Below are positions 53,919-61,578 of a DNA stretch of 64,000 nt, piece after piece. Origin of the DNA: UBA6224 sp963730375 (GTDB taxonomy: Bacteria; Patescibacteriota; Saccharimonadia; Saccharimonadales; UBA4665). The notes beneath the pieces were generated by a model that had not been told where the DNA came from, did not search any database, and worked only from the letters and a program-made list of their open reading frames with translations. The translations under genes and the position numbers were made by a program. Each line of letters starts with the position of its first letter. Positions within the stretch are counted from its first letter, which is position 1. The stretch is from positions 665,693 to 729,692 of the forward strand of contig CAVSRJ010000001.1 of NCBI GenBank assembly GCA_963730375.1, read 5' to 3'.

Positions 53919-54536
53919 ATGGCACGAGATCGACAATCTATTGTTAAGATGAGCCGCCGCGAAGGCTATGCCCTTCACCCCAAGGCTCACAAGGCGCTCG
54001 TAAAGCGCCCAACCCCACCGGGTCAGGTTACCAATGGTCGCCGCCCGAACCGTCCAAGCCAGTACGCGCTTCAGCTGCGTGAAAAGCAGAAGGTCAAGCG
54101 CCTATACGGCTTGCTCGAAAAGCAGTTCAGTAACCTGATGAAAGAAGCCGACCGCAAACAGGGTCAGTCCGGCACCGTTCTCCTCCAGTTCTTGGAGCAG
54201 CGGGTCGACAACGCTATTTACCGCGCCGGTTTTGCTCCATCACGTCGTGCTGCTCGACAGCTGGTGACTCACGGTCACTTTATGCTCAACGGCACACGTA
54301 TCGACATCCCATCTATCCGCCTCAAGGCTGGTGATGAGCTGGTACTGCGTGACCACAGCAAGAGCAACGAATACTTCAAGAAACTCGACGACATCAGCCC
54401 GGCACCAAGCGCCATTCCAGAATGGCTCAAGGTTGACCGCAAGAAACTGTCTGTCTCAGTAAAAGGTCTCCCGACGCGCGACGACGCCGAGGAAGATATC
54501 AATGAACAACTAATCGTCGAATACTACTCACGCTAA
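53919..54536 (+). CDS. rpsD: 30S ribosomal protein S4, zinc-free form
   Basis: uS4, an early 16S rRNA binder. 205 residues from ATG 53919 (MARDRQSIVKMSRREGYAL); the longer reading would overlap rpsK. The S4 domain is QRVDNAIYRAGFAPSRRAARQLVTHGHFMLNGTRIDIPS. The N-terminal zinc-knuckle cysteines found in many S4 proteins are absent. No alpha-operon-like pseudoknot was identified. Confidence 0.95.
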   Translation: MARDRQSIVKMSRREGYALHPKAHKALVKRPTPPGQVTNGRRPNRPSQYALQLREKQKVKRLYGLLEKQFSNLMKEADRKQGQSGTVLLQFLEQRVDNAIYRAGFAPSRRAARQLVTHGHFMLNGTRIDIPSIRLKAGDELVLRDHSKSNEYFKKLDDISPAPSAIPEWLKVDRKKLSVSVKGLPTRDDAEEDINEQLIVEYYSR

Positions 54537-54553
54537 GGGAGGAACATAAGCGT

Positions 54554-55495
54554 ATGTCAAACATGATTCACACACCAGGCATTGTGGCCGTAGATGATCA
54601 CAGTGCAGTGAGCAGCACCTTCAGCGTTGAGCCGCTCCACAGCGGATACGGTATGACGCTCGGTAACTCACTTCGCCGTGTCTTGCTTTCGAGCATCTCT
54701 GGCGCCGCTGTTACCGCATTCAAGATCGAAGGTCTGACCCACGAGTTTACCGCTATCCCCGGCGTCAAAGAAGACGCTGTGGACGTTATGCTCAACCTCA
54801 AGGGTATTCGTTTCCGTGTATACGGTGACGAACCACAACAGCTCCGCCTCGTTAAAAAGGGCGCCGGCACAGTTACGGCCAAGGACATCGAGCTCAACGC
54901 TGATGTCGAAGTCGTCAACCCAGACCACGTTATCGCTACTATCGATGACGCCAAGGCAACCCTGACCATGGACCTGACGGTCGAAATTGGTCGAGGTTAC
55001 CGCACCATCGAAGAGAGCACATCCAAGAAGCAGAGCGACATGGTTGCCGTTGATGCAGCCTTCAGTCCAGTTGTACGTGTCCGATACAAGGTTGAGAACA
55101 CCCGTGTCGGCCAGGCAACAGACCTCGACAAGCTCGTCATCACCATCGACACCGATGGCACCATTACCGCGCGTGACGCCTTCGAAGAGGCTGCCGCTAT
55201 CCTGGTCAACCAGTACACCGCACTCGCCGGCAAGACTCGTGTCACCGCCGCCGAGCCTCTGACTGGTGACGACGTTGCCGCCGACGGTAGCATCGCCGAC
55301 GAGCCAGCTGCACTCAACACTTCTATCGAAGATTTGAACCTCAGCGCTCGTACCACCAACGCACTCATCAACAATGACATCCACACTATCAAAGATCTGT
55401 TCGCACTGAACGACGCAGAGCTCCGTGACCTCAAAGGCTTCGGTAGCAAAGCACTCGACGAAGTGAAGGAAAAGATGTCGGAGTTGGAGCTATAA
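54554..55495 (+). CDS. rpoA: RNA polymerase alpha subunit
   Basis: Scaffold of the polymerase. 313 residues, intact. N-terminal dimerisation domain (FSVEPLHSGYGMTLGNSLRRVLLSSISGAAVTAFKIEG), a linker of about 20 residues, and the C-terminal DNA-binding domain (IEDLNLSARTTNALINNDIHTIKDLFALNDAELRDLKGFGSKALDEVKEKM). Confidence 0.96.
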   Translation: MSNMIHTPGIVAVDDHSAVSSTFSVEPLHSGYGMTLGNSLRRVLLSSISGAAVTAFKIEGLTHEFTAIPGVKEDAVDVMLNLKGIRFRVYGDEPQQLRLVKKGAGTVTAKDIELNADVEVVNPDHVIATIDDAKATLTMDLTVEIGRGYRTIEESTSKKQSDMVAVDAAFSPVVRVRYKVENTRVGQATDLDKLVITIDTDGTITARDAFEEAAAILVNQYTALAGKTRVTAAEPLTGDDVAADGSIADEPAALNTSIEDLNLSARTTNALINNDIHTIKDLFALNDAELRDLKGFGSKALDEVKEKMSELEL

Positions 55496-55553
55496 TGACG
55501 AAGTCATTTCATTCATCAATCATGCTGCATTATGTAGCCCGGAGGGCCGCATA

Positions 55554-55997
55554 ATGCATCGCCACGGATATAAAGGAAGGAAGTTTGGTCGAGAGCGTGA
55601 CCAACGCCGTGCCCTCATCAAGGGCTTGGCAGACTCCCTGATCAAGTACGAGTCCATCGAGACCACACTTGAAAAGGCCAAAGAAGTTGTGCCTTACACC
55701 GAAAAGCTCATCACCAAGGCCAAAAAGGGTGACCTCCACAGCCGTCGTCAGGTTATCAGTAGCCTGCAGACACTCGAGAGCGCCCACAAGTTGGTCGACG
55801 ACATCGCACCAAAGCTGACCGGCCGCACCAGCGGACACTTGCGCATCGAAAAGACGCGCGCTCGCCGCGGTGACAATGCACAGTTGGCTCGCGTTAGCTT
55901 TGTCGACGAACTGGGCGAGGCACCTGTTGCCAAGCCTGCCGCTGTCGAAAAGCCAGCAGCCAAGAAGCCAGCCGCTAAGAAGACGGAGGAGAAATAG
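55554..55997 (+). CDS. rplQ: 50S ribosomal protein L17
   Basis: bL17. 147 residues: MHRHGYKGRKFGRERDQRRALIKGLADSLIKYESIETTLEKAKE, with a Lys/Ala/Pro-rich C-terminal tail of about 25 residues. The ATG at 55554 overlaps a short reading of AGGGCCGC; AAGGA-like spacing is weak (CGGAGGG 8 nt upstream). Confidence 0.95.
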   Translation: MHRHGYKGRKFGRERDQRRALIKGLADSLIKYESIETTLEKAKEVVPYTEKLITKAKKGDLHSRRQVISSLQTLESAHKLVDDIAPKLTGRTSGHLRIEKTRARRGDNAQLARVSFVDELGEAPVAKPAAVEKPAAKKPAAKKTEEK

Positions 55998-55999
55998 GT

Positions 56000-56437
56000 A
56001 TGAAAACGTACAGTATCAAACCGTCTGACGTCGAGCGCAAATGGTACGTCATTGACGCCAGCGACGCACCACTCGGTCGTGTTGCGACCCAGGTTGCTAC
56101 ACTGCTGACTGGCAAGGGCAAGCCTCAATACAGCCACCACATCGACTGTGGTGACTATGTCATCGTCATCAATACCGATCAGCTCAAAGTTACCGGCAAA
56201 AAGATGGACGACAAGATCTACTATCGCCACAGTGGGTATCCTGGTGGTCTTACCGAGACTCCACTCAAGAAGCAGATGGACAAGGACTCTACCAAGGCTC
56301 TCGAGCACGCCGTTCGCGGTATGTTGCCTGTCAACAAGCTTCGTGACGGCCGGTTGCAGCGCCTCAAGGTCTACGCTGACGCCGATCACAAGCATGACTC
56401 CGCAGCAGCCCACCACTATTTCATTGAAGAAGGGTGA
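56000..56437 (+). CDS. rplM: 50S ribosomal protein L13
   Basis: uL13. 145 residues, intact: MKTYSIKPSDVERKWYVIDASDAPLGRVATQVATLLTGKGKPQYSHHIDCGDYVIVIN, GLTETPLKKQM, VRGMLPVNKLRDGRLQRLKVY. Ends before a gap of about 310 nt that separates it from rpsI. Confidence 0.96.
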   Translation: MKTYSIKPSDVERKWYVIDASDAPLGRVATQVATLLTGKGKPQYSHHIDCGDYVIVINTDQLKVTGKKMDDKIYYRHSGYPGGLTETPLKKQMDKDSTKALEHAVRGMLPVNKLRDGRLQRLKVYADADHKHDSAAAHHYFIEEG

Positions 56438-56751
56438 AAATAATGGTTAAATCAGCAATCCACAATGTCGTCTATGTCGGTTGAAAGATGAAAGCCCGTG
56501 AAGAGTCGAAGATTGACTCGGTGCAGGTGCATCGCAGAGGACACTGCGATCACAAGGCGAGCGCAAACATCGAAGATCAGATAGCACTTGGCATCATCCG
56601 CTACTTGGCAATTCAATGGACGACGTGATTTCTGAGGCATGGAAACCGTATGCGTCATATAATCGATAGTCACTTTTGACAGCTGAAGGACTCGAGATAG
56701 TTTCCGCAGAAGCAAATCACATGGCACCCATTAAAGAAAGGAAATATTTAT
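56438..56751 (+). other. Gap of 314 nt between rplM and rpsI
   Basis: rplM and rpsI are normally adjacent. The gap holds a 46-codon ORF (56488-56628, MKAREESKIDSVQVHRRGHC...) with a possible frameshifted continuation (56617-56670, MDDVISEAWKPYASYNR), and a weak promoter-like TTGACA near 56677. A small broken orphan gene is the simplest reading. The rpsI Shine-Dalgarno (AAAGGAAA) is at its end. Confidence 0.4.
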
Positions 56752-57151
56752 ATGGCAGGAAAACAACTACCACTACGCACTCGGCCGCCGCAAGAGCTCA
56801 ACTGCTCGCGTCCGCCTCATGAGCGGCAAGGGCAACGTTACGGTCAACGACAAGCCTGCCGCCGAATACTTTGCAGACAGCAAGTATCTTCTGACCAAGC
56901 TCCAGCAGCCATTTGTAGCACTGGACCAGGTTGGAAAGTTTGATGTCAGCGTCAAGGTCAGCGGTGGTGGCCACGAAGGCCAGACCGAAGCCATCCGCCT
57001 CGGTATCTCCAAGGCTCTCGTCGAGCTCAACCCAGATTTCAAGGCCACGCTAAAGCGTGCCGACCTGCTGTCTCGCGATCCTCGTGAGAAGGAGCGGAAG
57101 AAGTTTGGGCTTAAGGGCGCCCGCAAACAGCGCCAGTTCACCAAGCGCTAG
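56752..57151 (+). CDS. rpsI: 30S ribosomal protein S9 (one insertion)
   Basis: uS9, whose C-terminal arginine contacts the P-site tRNA. After removing a base near 56765 the protein reads YHYALGRRKSSTARVRLMSGKGNVTVNDKPAAEYF...GGGHEGQTEAIRLGISKAL and ends DPREKERKKFGLKGARKQRQFTKR. About 132 residues; the conserved KR end is intact. Confidence 0.93.
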
Positions 57152-57320
57152 TCCTAGCACTTGGACCAAGCCAGTCAGTTCCAGGCCAAGCCTGAAATTG
57201 GCTGGCTTTTTTGGTGCCTGGCGACGCTGGCGCTGCGGGTCTCACTCACCGTATCGCCTATACGGCTCCCTTCGATTCTCGCGCCAACGCCACCATACCC
57301 TCAAATCCAAGCACTAGGAT
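57152..57320 (+). ncRNA. Structured region after rpsI, bounded by inverted repeat
   Basis: TCCTAGCACTTGGA (57152-57165) and its imperfect reverse complement TCCAAGCACTAGGA (about 57306-57319) enclose the terminator hairpin, a TGGCGC...GCGCCA stem and a CCGTAT...ATACGG hairpin. The layout is that of a multi-branched RNA or a decayed element. No known RNA family recognised. Confidence 0.35.
57168..57212 (+). terminator. Terminator of the ribosomal locus
   Basis: AAGCCAG (57168-57174) pairs with CTGGCTT (57202-57208), followed by a run of T. It closes the ribosomal gene cluster after rpsI. Confidence 0.8.
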
Positions 57321-57571
57321 CTTACTTGCGAACGTGGCAAAAATATAAGCACAAAGTATAAAATACGGGAGTAGTGGAAAGGCATAGCAATAATTGTACG
57401 TTAATCAAATACAACAAAATAGTAATGTCCCGAAAAGAAACGAGAAAGAGATTTGGAATCAAGCAGTTTCACTCAGTTAGGTGCAAGTAAGACGCGTCGT
57501 GGTATACACGTAATAGTGCTTACGCAAAACAACGGGAAGAACGAAACATACAACAACCGCAATAAAAGGAC
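57321..57571 (+). other. Gene-free AT-rich stretch
   Basis: About 250 nt with no open frame of note, rich in A, with several promoter-like TATA boxes (for example TATAAAAT near 57355). Nothing else supported. Confidence 0.4.
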
Positions 57572-57600
57572 TTGCAACAACAGGTACTACGAGTTATGCT
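57572..57600 (+). promoter_or_regulatory. Promoter
   Basis: TTGCAA (57572-57577), a 17-nt spacer and TATGCT (57595-57600). A short leader with AAGGTAAGAGA precedes the ATG at 57625. Confidence 0.6.
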
Positions 57601-57624
57601 TGTAGTAAGGTAAGAGAAATTTAT

Positions 57625-58116
57625 ATGGCGTTCGAAATATTCAAAGAAGCAGGAACCAGGACCAGGGAGTTCATATCCGTTACTGAAACCAAGTCTTTTG
57701 GTCTATCTCGTGCTTTTCTAGATAGGCACGGTGTTACTGCTGCGCATAAGGCGGTCATTTTCTATGAACCCGAGAAGAACCAGGTTGCACTGCACTTCAG
57801 CCAGAATGACCCGAAGTTCGGCTTTTCAGTACGTATTAATAACGAAAAGCACGGAGCGACTATCATGGCCAAAAGTTTCTTCGAGCTAAAAGGCATAGAC
57901 GTAAAGAAGTATGCTGGTCGCTACAGCGACTTTGAAAAGCGGAGCTTAGAGGATATTGGCGTCGGCGGAAAGCACGGCGATGTATTTGTGATGACTCTAA
58001 AAGATCGCGAACCTGAACAAGTGCAGCATGAAAAGCATGCCGTTGCAGAGAGCAAGGATGCCGAGGTCGACGACATCGATGATGAACCGATTAACCAGGA
58101 AGACATTCCGTTCTAG
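57625..58116 (+). CDS. Protein with SSB-like C-terminal tail
   Basis: 163 residues. The folded part (about 1-130; MAFEIFKEAGTRTREFISV, then FYEPEKNQVALHFSQND and GFSVRINNEKHGATIMAKSFFELKGID) resembles no OB fold I recognise and contains two similar strand-rich stretches. The last 25 residues are acidic and end in INQEDIPF, like the DDDIPF tip by which single-stranded DNA-binding protein recruits repair and replication enzymes. It could be an SSB-like or SSB-mimicking DNA-processing factor. No neighbour confirms this. Confidence 0.6.
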   Translation: MAFEIFKEAGTRTREFISVTETKSFGLSRAFLDRHGVTAAHKAVIFYEPEKNQVALHFSQNDPKFGFSVRINNEKHGATIMAKSFFELKGIDVKKYAGRYSDFEKRSLEDIGVGGKHGDVFVMTLKDREPEQVQHEKHAVAESKDAEVDDIDDEPINQEDIPF

Positions 58117-58148
58117 GGGGTAGGCATGAGGTAACGTGATCACACATC

Positions 58149-58222
58149 GGGGCCGTAGTTTAGTGGTAAAACGATTCTTTGAGATTGAATTGACGCCAGT
58201 TCGAATCTGGTCGGCTCCACCA
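58149..58222 (+). tRNA. tRNA-like gene with irregular anticodon arm
   Basis: The acceptor stem GGGGCCG/CGGCTCC, D-arm GTTT...AAAC, T-arm GCCAG TTCGAAT CTGGT and encoded CCA are normal. The anticodon arm ATTCT TTGAGAT TGAAT pairs only four of five positions (T-T at 31-39) and would give anticodon GAG, but the short variable loop excludes a normal tRNA-Leu. A Gln (TTG) identity would need a shifted loop. The 17 bases of this arm recur at 58570. Confidence 0.6.
58174..58190 (+). repeat. 17-bp direct repeat, copy in tRNA anticodon arm
   Basis: ATTCTTTGAGATTGAAT, identical to 58570-58586. It is the whole anticodon arm of the tRNA. Confidence 0.85.
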
Positions 58223-58292
58223 AGTCATAGGTGCAGTGCTCTGACCATTGTAGCTAGGGCCGTCAATTCAATAAATAATACACGGGGGATAT

Positions 58293-58499
58293 ATGGCCAA
58301 AAGACCATCCAACAGTCGCAAACCATGGGACGCGATGCAAGTTTCGCAGCTGCGTGACCTGGCACGCCACAATACACCAACAAGAATCATTGGCTTAAAG
58401 CTAGGTAGGTCTGAAGATTCGATACAGAGTAAAGCTAGTAAAAAAAGCATAAGCTTAAAGCCTACAAACCAAAGCCCATACGGCACAAAGAAAAAATAA
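58293..58499 (+). CDS. Small HTH-type DNA-binding protein
   Basis: 68 residues. DAMQVSQLRDLARHNTPTRIIGLKLGRSEDSIQSKASK followed by ISLKPTNQSPYG resembles a widespread family of small SANT/HTH-like proteins (recalled, not searched). Basic at both ends. It has a GGGGGAT before the ATG. It lies between the two 17-bp repeats and ends before a strong hairpin terminator. Confidence 0.65.
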   Translation: MAKRPSNSRKPWDAMQVSQLRDLARHNTPTRIIGLKLGRSEDSIQSKASKKSISLKPTNQSPYGTKKK

Positions 58500-58537
58500 T
58501 CTCATAACGCCAAAGTCAGATTGGCGCTTACACAAAA

Positions 58538-58568
58538 CAGAAGAAGGACCGGAAGGGTCCTTCTTCTG
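58538..58568 (+). terminator. 13-bp hairpin terminator
   Basis: CAGAAGAAGGACC, loop GGAAG, GGTCCTTCTTCTG, then ATTCTTT, which is also the start of the second 17-bp repeat. Confidence 0.75.
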
Positions 58569-58569
58569 C

Positions 58570-58586
58570 ATTCTTTGAGATTGAAT
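58570..58586 (+). repeat. 17-bp direct repeat, downstream copy
   Basis: ATTCTTTGAGATTGAAT, identical to the tRNA anticodon arm at 58174-58190, without tRNA sequence on either side. Confidence 0.85.
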
Positions 58587-58675
58587 ACTATATATATTAG
58601 CACCAACACACAAAGACGTCAAGTTGTACATACGTCAATACTATTGAATAACATTTGAAAGCGGTAGAGGAAAGT

Positions 58676-58717
58676 CGAAGCTGAGTAGATGCGTTGATTT
58701 GCTATGATTGTGCTATG
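58676..58717 (+). repeat. Promoter repeat R1
   Basis: TCGAAGCTGAGTAGATGCG then TTGATTTGCTATGATTGTG and the ATG at 58715. The -10 box is TATGAT (58703-58708) preceded by TG (extended -10). First of five similar blocks. Confidence 0.75.
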
Positions 58718-59274
58718 AAGAAAATGCCAAGAAGAAGCTTCTTGAAGTTCTCGTCACTAGTGGTTGCGCTTGTTGTGGTTGGATACGTCGGGATGTTCGT
58801 TGGTTACAATATGAAAATCGAACACGTGCTAGCTACAAGTAATATCAACGCATCCATGAGCCCTAGCCCTGCCAAATCAGATCTCTATGACTTATGGCTC
58901 GATGTGAACAAAGTACGAGCCAAGCACAGTTTAAAACCACTCTCCATGAGTGTTGCCCTCACGAACTCGGCACAAGCAAAATGCGAGGATATGGTACAAC
59001 TAGACTAATGGGTCAATGATGCTCCAGATGGCACCGAGCCGTGGCGGTTTATTGCGATGTCAGGTTATTCTTACAAAACTGCCGGTGAAAATCTGGCCTA
59101 CGGATTTAACAATGCCCAAGCCACTACAACCGGGTGGATGAATATAGAACACACAGAGCCAATTTACTTCAACCATCCTACACCGAAGTCGGATATGCCA
59201 CATGCTACGGTAAGAACTATAACAGTGCTGGCGAACAGTACTTGATAGTTCAGCACCTTGCATCACTTCAATAA
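58715..59274 (+). pseudogene. CAP/SCP-family secreted protein, interrupted
   Basis: An N-terminal signal or anchor segment (RRSFLKFSSLVVALVVVGYVGMFVGY), then a CAP domain: LYDLWLDVNKVRAKHSLKPLSMSVALTNSAQAKCEDM, then an in-frame TAA at 59006-59008 where a Tyr codon is expected, then WVNDAPDGTEPWRFI, AGENLAYGFNNAQATTTGWMN, a one-base deletion near 59146, and THRANLLQPSYTEVGYATCYGKNY. CAP proteins are secreted, often Ca- or lipid-binding. Either two sequence errors or a decaying gene. Confidence 0.75.
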
Positions 59275-59291
59275 CCTAACCACCAAAACCA

Positions 59292-59337
59292 CACTAGAAT
59301 CTGAGTAGCTGCGGTGATTTGCTATGATTGTGGTATG
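59292..59337 (+). repeat. Promoter repeat R2
   Basis: CTAGAATCTGAGTAGCTGC then GGTGATTTGCTATGATTGTG and the ATG at 59335; extended -10 TGCTATGAT. Confidence 0.75.
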
Positions 59338-59988
59338 AAGTTAGTTTTGTGTTCCGAAGGATTTCACACACCCGAATCAGTTCTGGCCTGTGTGGAGCTA
59401 TGCAGCAAGCCTCAAGGCGAGGTGAAAGTAGCTATCATTAACGAAGGTTTTGCGGTTGAAGGTGGCGACAAGCGCTGGGTGCTTGATAACCTGAACAGCG
59501 TGGCTGAGCATTTTCCAGCCGATTTAGACATTGTGGACCTGCTAGCACTGCCAATCGAAGAAGTTGAAGAACGAATTAACCAAGCAGACGTTATTTTTGT
59601 TGTTGGGGGCCATACCGATTACCTGATGAGCGTGTTTGCGAAGACTGGCTTCGACAAATTGCTACCAAAACTTCTTGAAAACAAGGTCTATGTCGGCAGC
59701 AGCGCGGGCTCAATGGTCGTTGGGAGGCGCGTATCAACCGATGCATACCGTGATCTATTCGGCGAAGACAAAGACTTTGGCGTGACCGAGTATCTTGGTT
59801 TAGTCGATTTCGCCATCAAACCACACATGAACTCGCCACTGTTTCCAAATAATACGCCAGAGCGGCTTAATAATGTCGCTTCAGGCATGGATTTTCCGGT
59901 ATACGGCCTGCAGGATGACAGCGCCATTGTTATAGACGGCGACAAACAGCGTATCATCGGCACTCAACCTTACGAAGCCCAAGGCTAA
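59335..59988 (+). CDS. Peptidase family S51 (dipeptidase E-like)
   Basis: 217 residues. Strand KLVLCSEGF, VIFVVGGHTDYLMSVF, and the nucleophile motif GSSAGSMVVGRRVSTDAY (Ser near residue 123) are typical of S51 peptidases (cyanophycinase and Asp-dipeptidase relatives), as is LGLVDFAIKPHMNSP. Probably cleaves Asp-X dipeptides or a related amide. Leaderless, 6 nt after the -10 box. Confidence 0.85.
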   Translation: MKLVLCSEGFHTPESVLACVELCSKPQGEVKVAIINEGFAVEGGDKRWVLDNLNSVAEHFPADLDIVDLLALPIEEVEERINQADVIFVVGGHTDYLMSVFAKTGFDKLLPKLLENKVYVGSSAGSMVVGRRVSTDAYRDLFGEDKDFGVTEYLGLVDFAIKPHMNSPLFPNNTPERLNNVASGMDFPVYGLQDDSAIVIDGDKQRIIGTQPYEAQG

Positions 59989-60007
59989 CACAGCAAAACC
60001 ACACTCG

Positions 60008-60046
60008 AATCTGAGTAGCTGCGTTGATTTCTATGATTGTTGTGTC
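60008..60046 (+). repeat. Promoter repeat R3
   Basis: CACTCGAATCTGAGTAGCTG then CGTTGATTTCTATGATTG. One G of the TTTGC is missing here, and the next ATG (60060) is about 20 nt further on. Confidence 0.7.
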
Positions 60047-60059
60047 ATAGTATGACAAA

Positions 60060-60470
60060 ATGAGAAATATTGATGATTTTTGGCAGCAAAAACGCTGGGA
60101 ACTGGAGCATGACTATATAACCAGTCTTGGCCAAACAGCGGATTGCGCAAGAATTGCACTGGATCTGGCTGCAATACACTGTGGTGGGGGAGCTCACCCT
60201 CAGATACAGTACTTACAAAGTCCAGATACCACCAGTCAAAGTGAACTTTTTCAAAGCACCCTCAAACCTGTACCATATGGTGGCAGATTGACCTGGATGT
60301 ATCACGTTATTTGTAGCGTAGAAGACGAGGTGTTCGATCCTATGCTGCCAGAACCACTAAGTTTTGCAGAATACCCTGAGCCAGCCTTCGATCTTAGACA
60401 ATTGAGCGTTGTGCGAAGTAGATACTGGTCCCCGCCCAGCGATACAGAAGTTACTCTCGAAGCTGAGTAG
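60060..60470 (+). CDS. Hypothetical protein, 136 aa
   Basis: No family recognised. Begins MRNIDDFWQQKRWELEHDY; soluble. Its last codons (LEAE-stop) lie within the next promoter repeat R4. Confidence 0.55.
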   Translation: MRNIDDFWQQKRWELEHDYITSLGQTADCARIALDLAAIHCGGGAHPQIQYLQSPDTTSQSELFQSTLKPVPYGGRLTWMYHVICSVEDEVFDPMLPEPLSFAEYPEPAFDLRQLSVVRSRYWSPPSDTEVTLEAE

Positions 60471-60490
60471 TTGCGTTGATTTGCTTGACA
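60456..60490 (+). repeat. Promoter repeat R4, truncated
   Basis: CTCGAAGCTGAGTAGTTGCG then TTGATTTGC; the rest of the block is replaced by a different promoter-like sequence (TTGACATTCTTGACA). Confidence 0.65.
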
Positions 60491-60519
60491 TTCTTGACAA
60501 CGGTGGTACATTACTACCT

Positions 60520-60594
60520 ATGTCAATACAGGCACACTGTTCTCAAACTTGGCGAACCGCAGACGATGTGGCGGTTTGTTCTGTGTGCTTGTAA
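60520..60594 (+). CDS. Putative 24-aa Cys-containing peptide
   Basis: MSIQAHCSQTW...VCSVCL: three Cys and a His in a zinc-ribbon-like spacing. A TTGACA lies upstream and TACCTA adjoins the start. A terminator follows (60621-60641). Very short; may be real or chance. Confidence 0.35.
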   Translation: MSIQAHCSQTWRTADDVAVCSVCL

Positions 60595-60620
60595 CTAAAA
60601 TCTCGAACGTGTTGAGGAAG

Positions 60621-60641
60621 CCGCCACCAGGGCGGTTTTTT
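60621..60641 (+). terminator. Rho-independent terminator
   Basis: CCGCC, loop ACCAG, GGCGG, then six T. Confidence 0.8.
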
Positions 60642-60667
60642 AGTATCAATAATTTTGGAGAAATATT

Positions 60668-60861
60668 ATGGAAAACAATTCAACAACAGTCCGTCGTGGG
60701 GAGGCAACCATCACGAGGACTTCAATGTCATTTGGTTCGATATCTCGGAGGGATGATGTATCCAGACGAAGTTCCGGTATGGAGAATTGCTGGAAGATGA
60801 AGGTTTGCCGACGGATCTGGAAGGTTATCGATTGCGTGCTGTGGGTGGAGGTGAATCATGA
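60668..60861 (+). pseudogene. Small broken orphan gene
   Basis: Starts MENNSTTVRRG; a sensible continuation lies in other frames (GGNHHEDFNVIWFDISEG, then GELLEDEGLPTDLEGYRLRAVGGGES), so two or more indels interrupt it. It ends at TGA 60859-60861, overlapping the ATG of the next gene (ATGA). No family recognised. Confidence 0.4.
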
Positions 60862-61535
60862 CAAATCAACACATCGTAATCAGAGGGGCATGGGGCCGCA
60901 GGCGAGCATATACCTACATCAGCTCATTATCGAACGAGCGGCAGAGCTGGCGCTAAAGATGGCAGAGATTATCCGGTAATTACGCACCTGTCGGTGCCTG
61001 TCGACGATTTTATCAGTAATCCTGATTCCGTAGAGTGGCATTGCAATGATAGCTGTCCGCCTCGCAGCGGTGCATGAACTACAGAAAAGCACGGTTGTTA
61101 TTGCGTGCAATACTGCACATCTGCTCCTGCCACGTTTAAAACGAGAATTTGGTGATATATTTTTGTCGCTAATCGAAGTCACTAGACGGGAACTGAAACG
61201 CAGAGACATAAAGAGGTGTGGGATCTGGCCACACCCACCACAATTAAGACCAGTTTATATTGTGAGGCACTTGCTGAAGTAGGAATACAACCCGTACGCC
61301 CTCAGTTGCAGAACAGAAAGAACTGGAATCTGTTCACTCGATCTGTTATTTCAAGTGACCAGTATGGAAATAACACCGTATCTGCAATACTAGAAAGTAT
61401 GCTTCAAAGAGGTGCGGGATGGCCCTGCTGGGGTGTACCGAGCTGTCAGTGCTCATGGCGGGCACATTACGGCCGTCATCGGTTGACCCGCTGCATGTTC
61501 TGACTTCAAAACACTGATAATGAATTAAGCCGCCC
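60858..61535 (+). pseudogene. Aspartate/glutamate racemase family, multiply frameshifted
   Basis: The pieces in three frames assemble to VIRGGMGPQASIYLHQLIIERAAEL, DYPVITHLSVPVDDFISNPDSV, VVIACNTAHLLLPRLKREF, KRVGILATPTTIKTSLYCEAL and ALLGCTELSVLMA. The two catalytic cysteines (CNT and GCTE) are both present. In this family they isomerise Asp or Glu. At least five indels; either poor sequence or a dead gene. Confidence 0.7.
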
Positions 61536-61578
61536 TCGAATCTGAGTAGCTGCGTTGATTTGCTATGATTGTGGTATG
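61536..61578 (+). repeat. Promoter repeat R5
   Basis: CTCGAATCTGAGTAGCTGCG then TTGATTTGCTATGATTGTGG and the ATG at 61576; -10 box TATGAT at 61564-61569. Confidence 0.75.

Noticed and set aside
58672..58683. AGAGGAAAGTC, resembling the conserved P4 start of RNase P RNA
   Set aside because: Only about 11 bases match, the following CGAAGCTGAG lacks the expected CGGGC, and the 3' P4 partner and other core motifs are missing; it belongs to promoter repeat R1.
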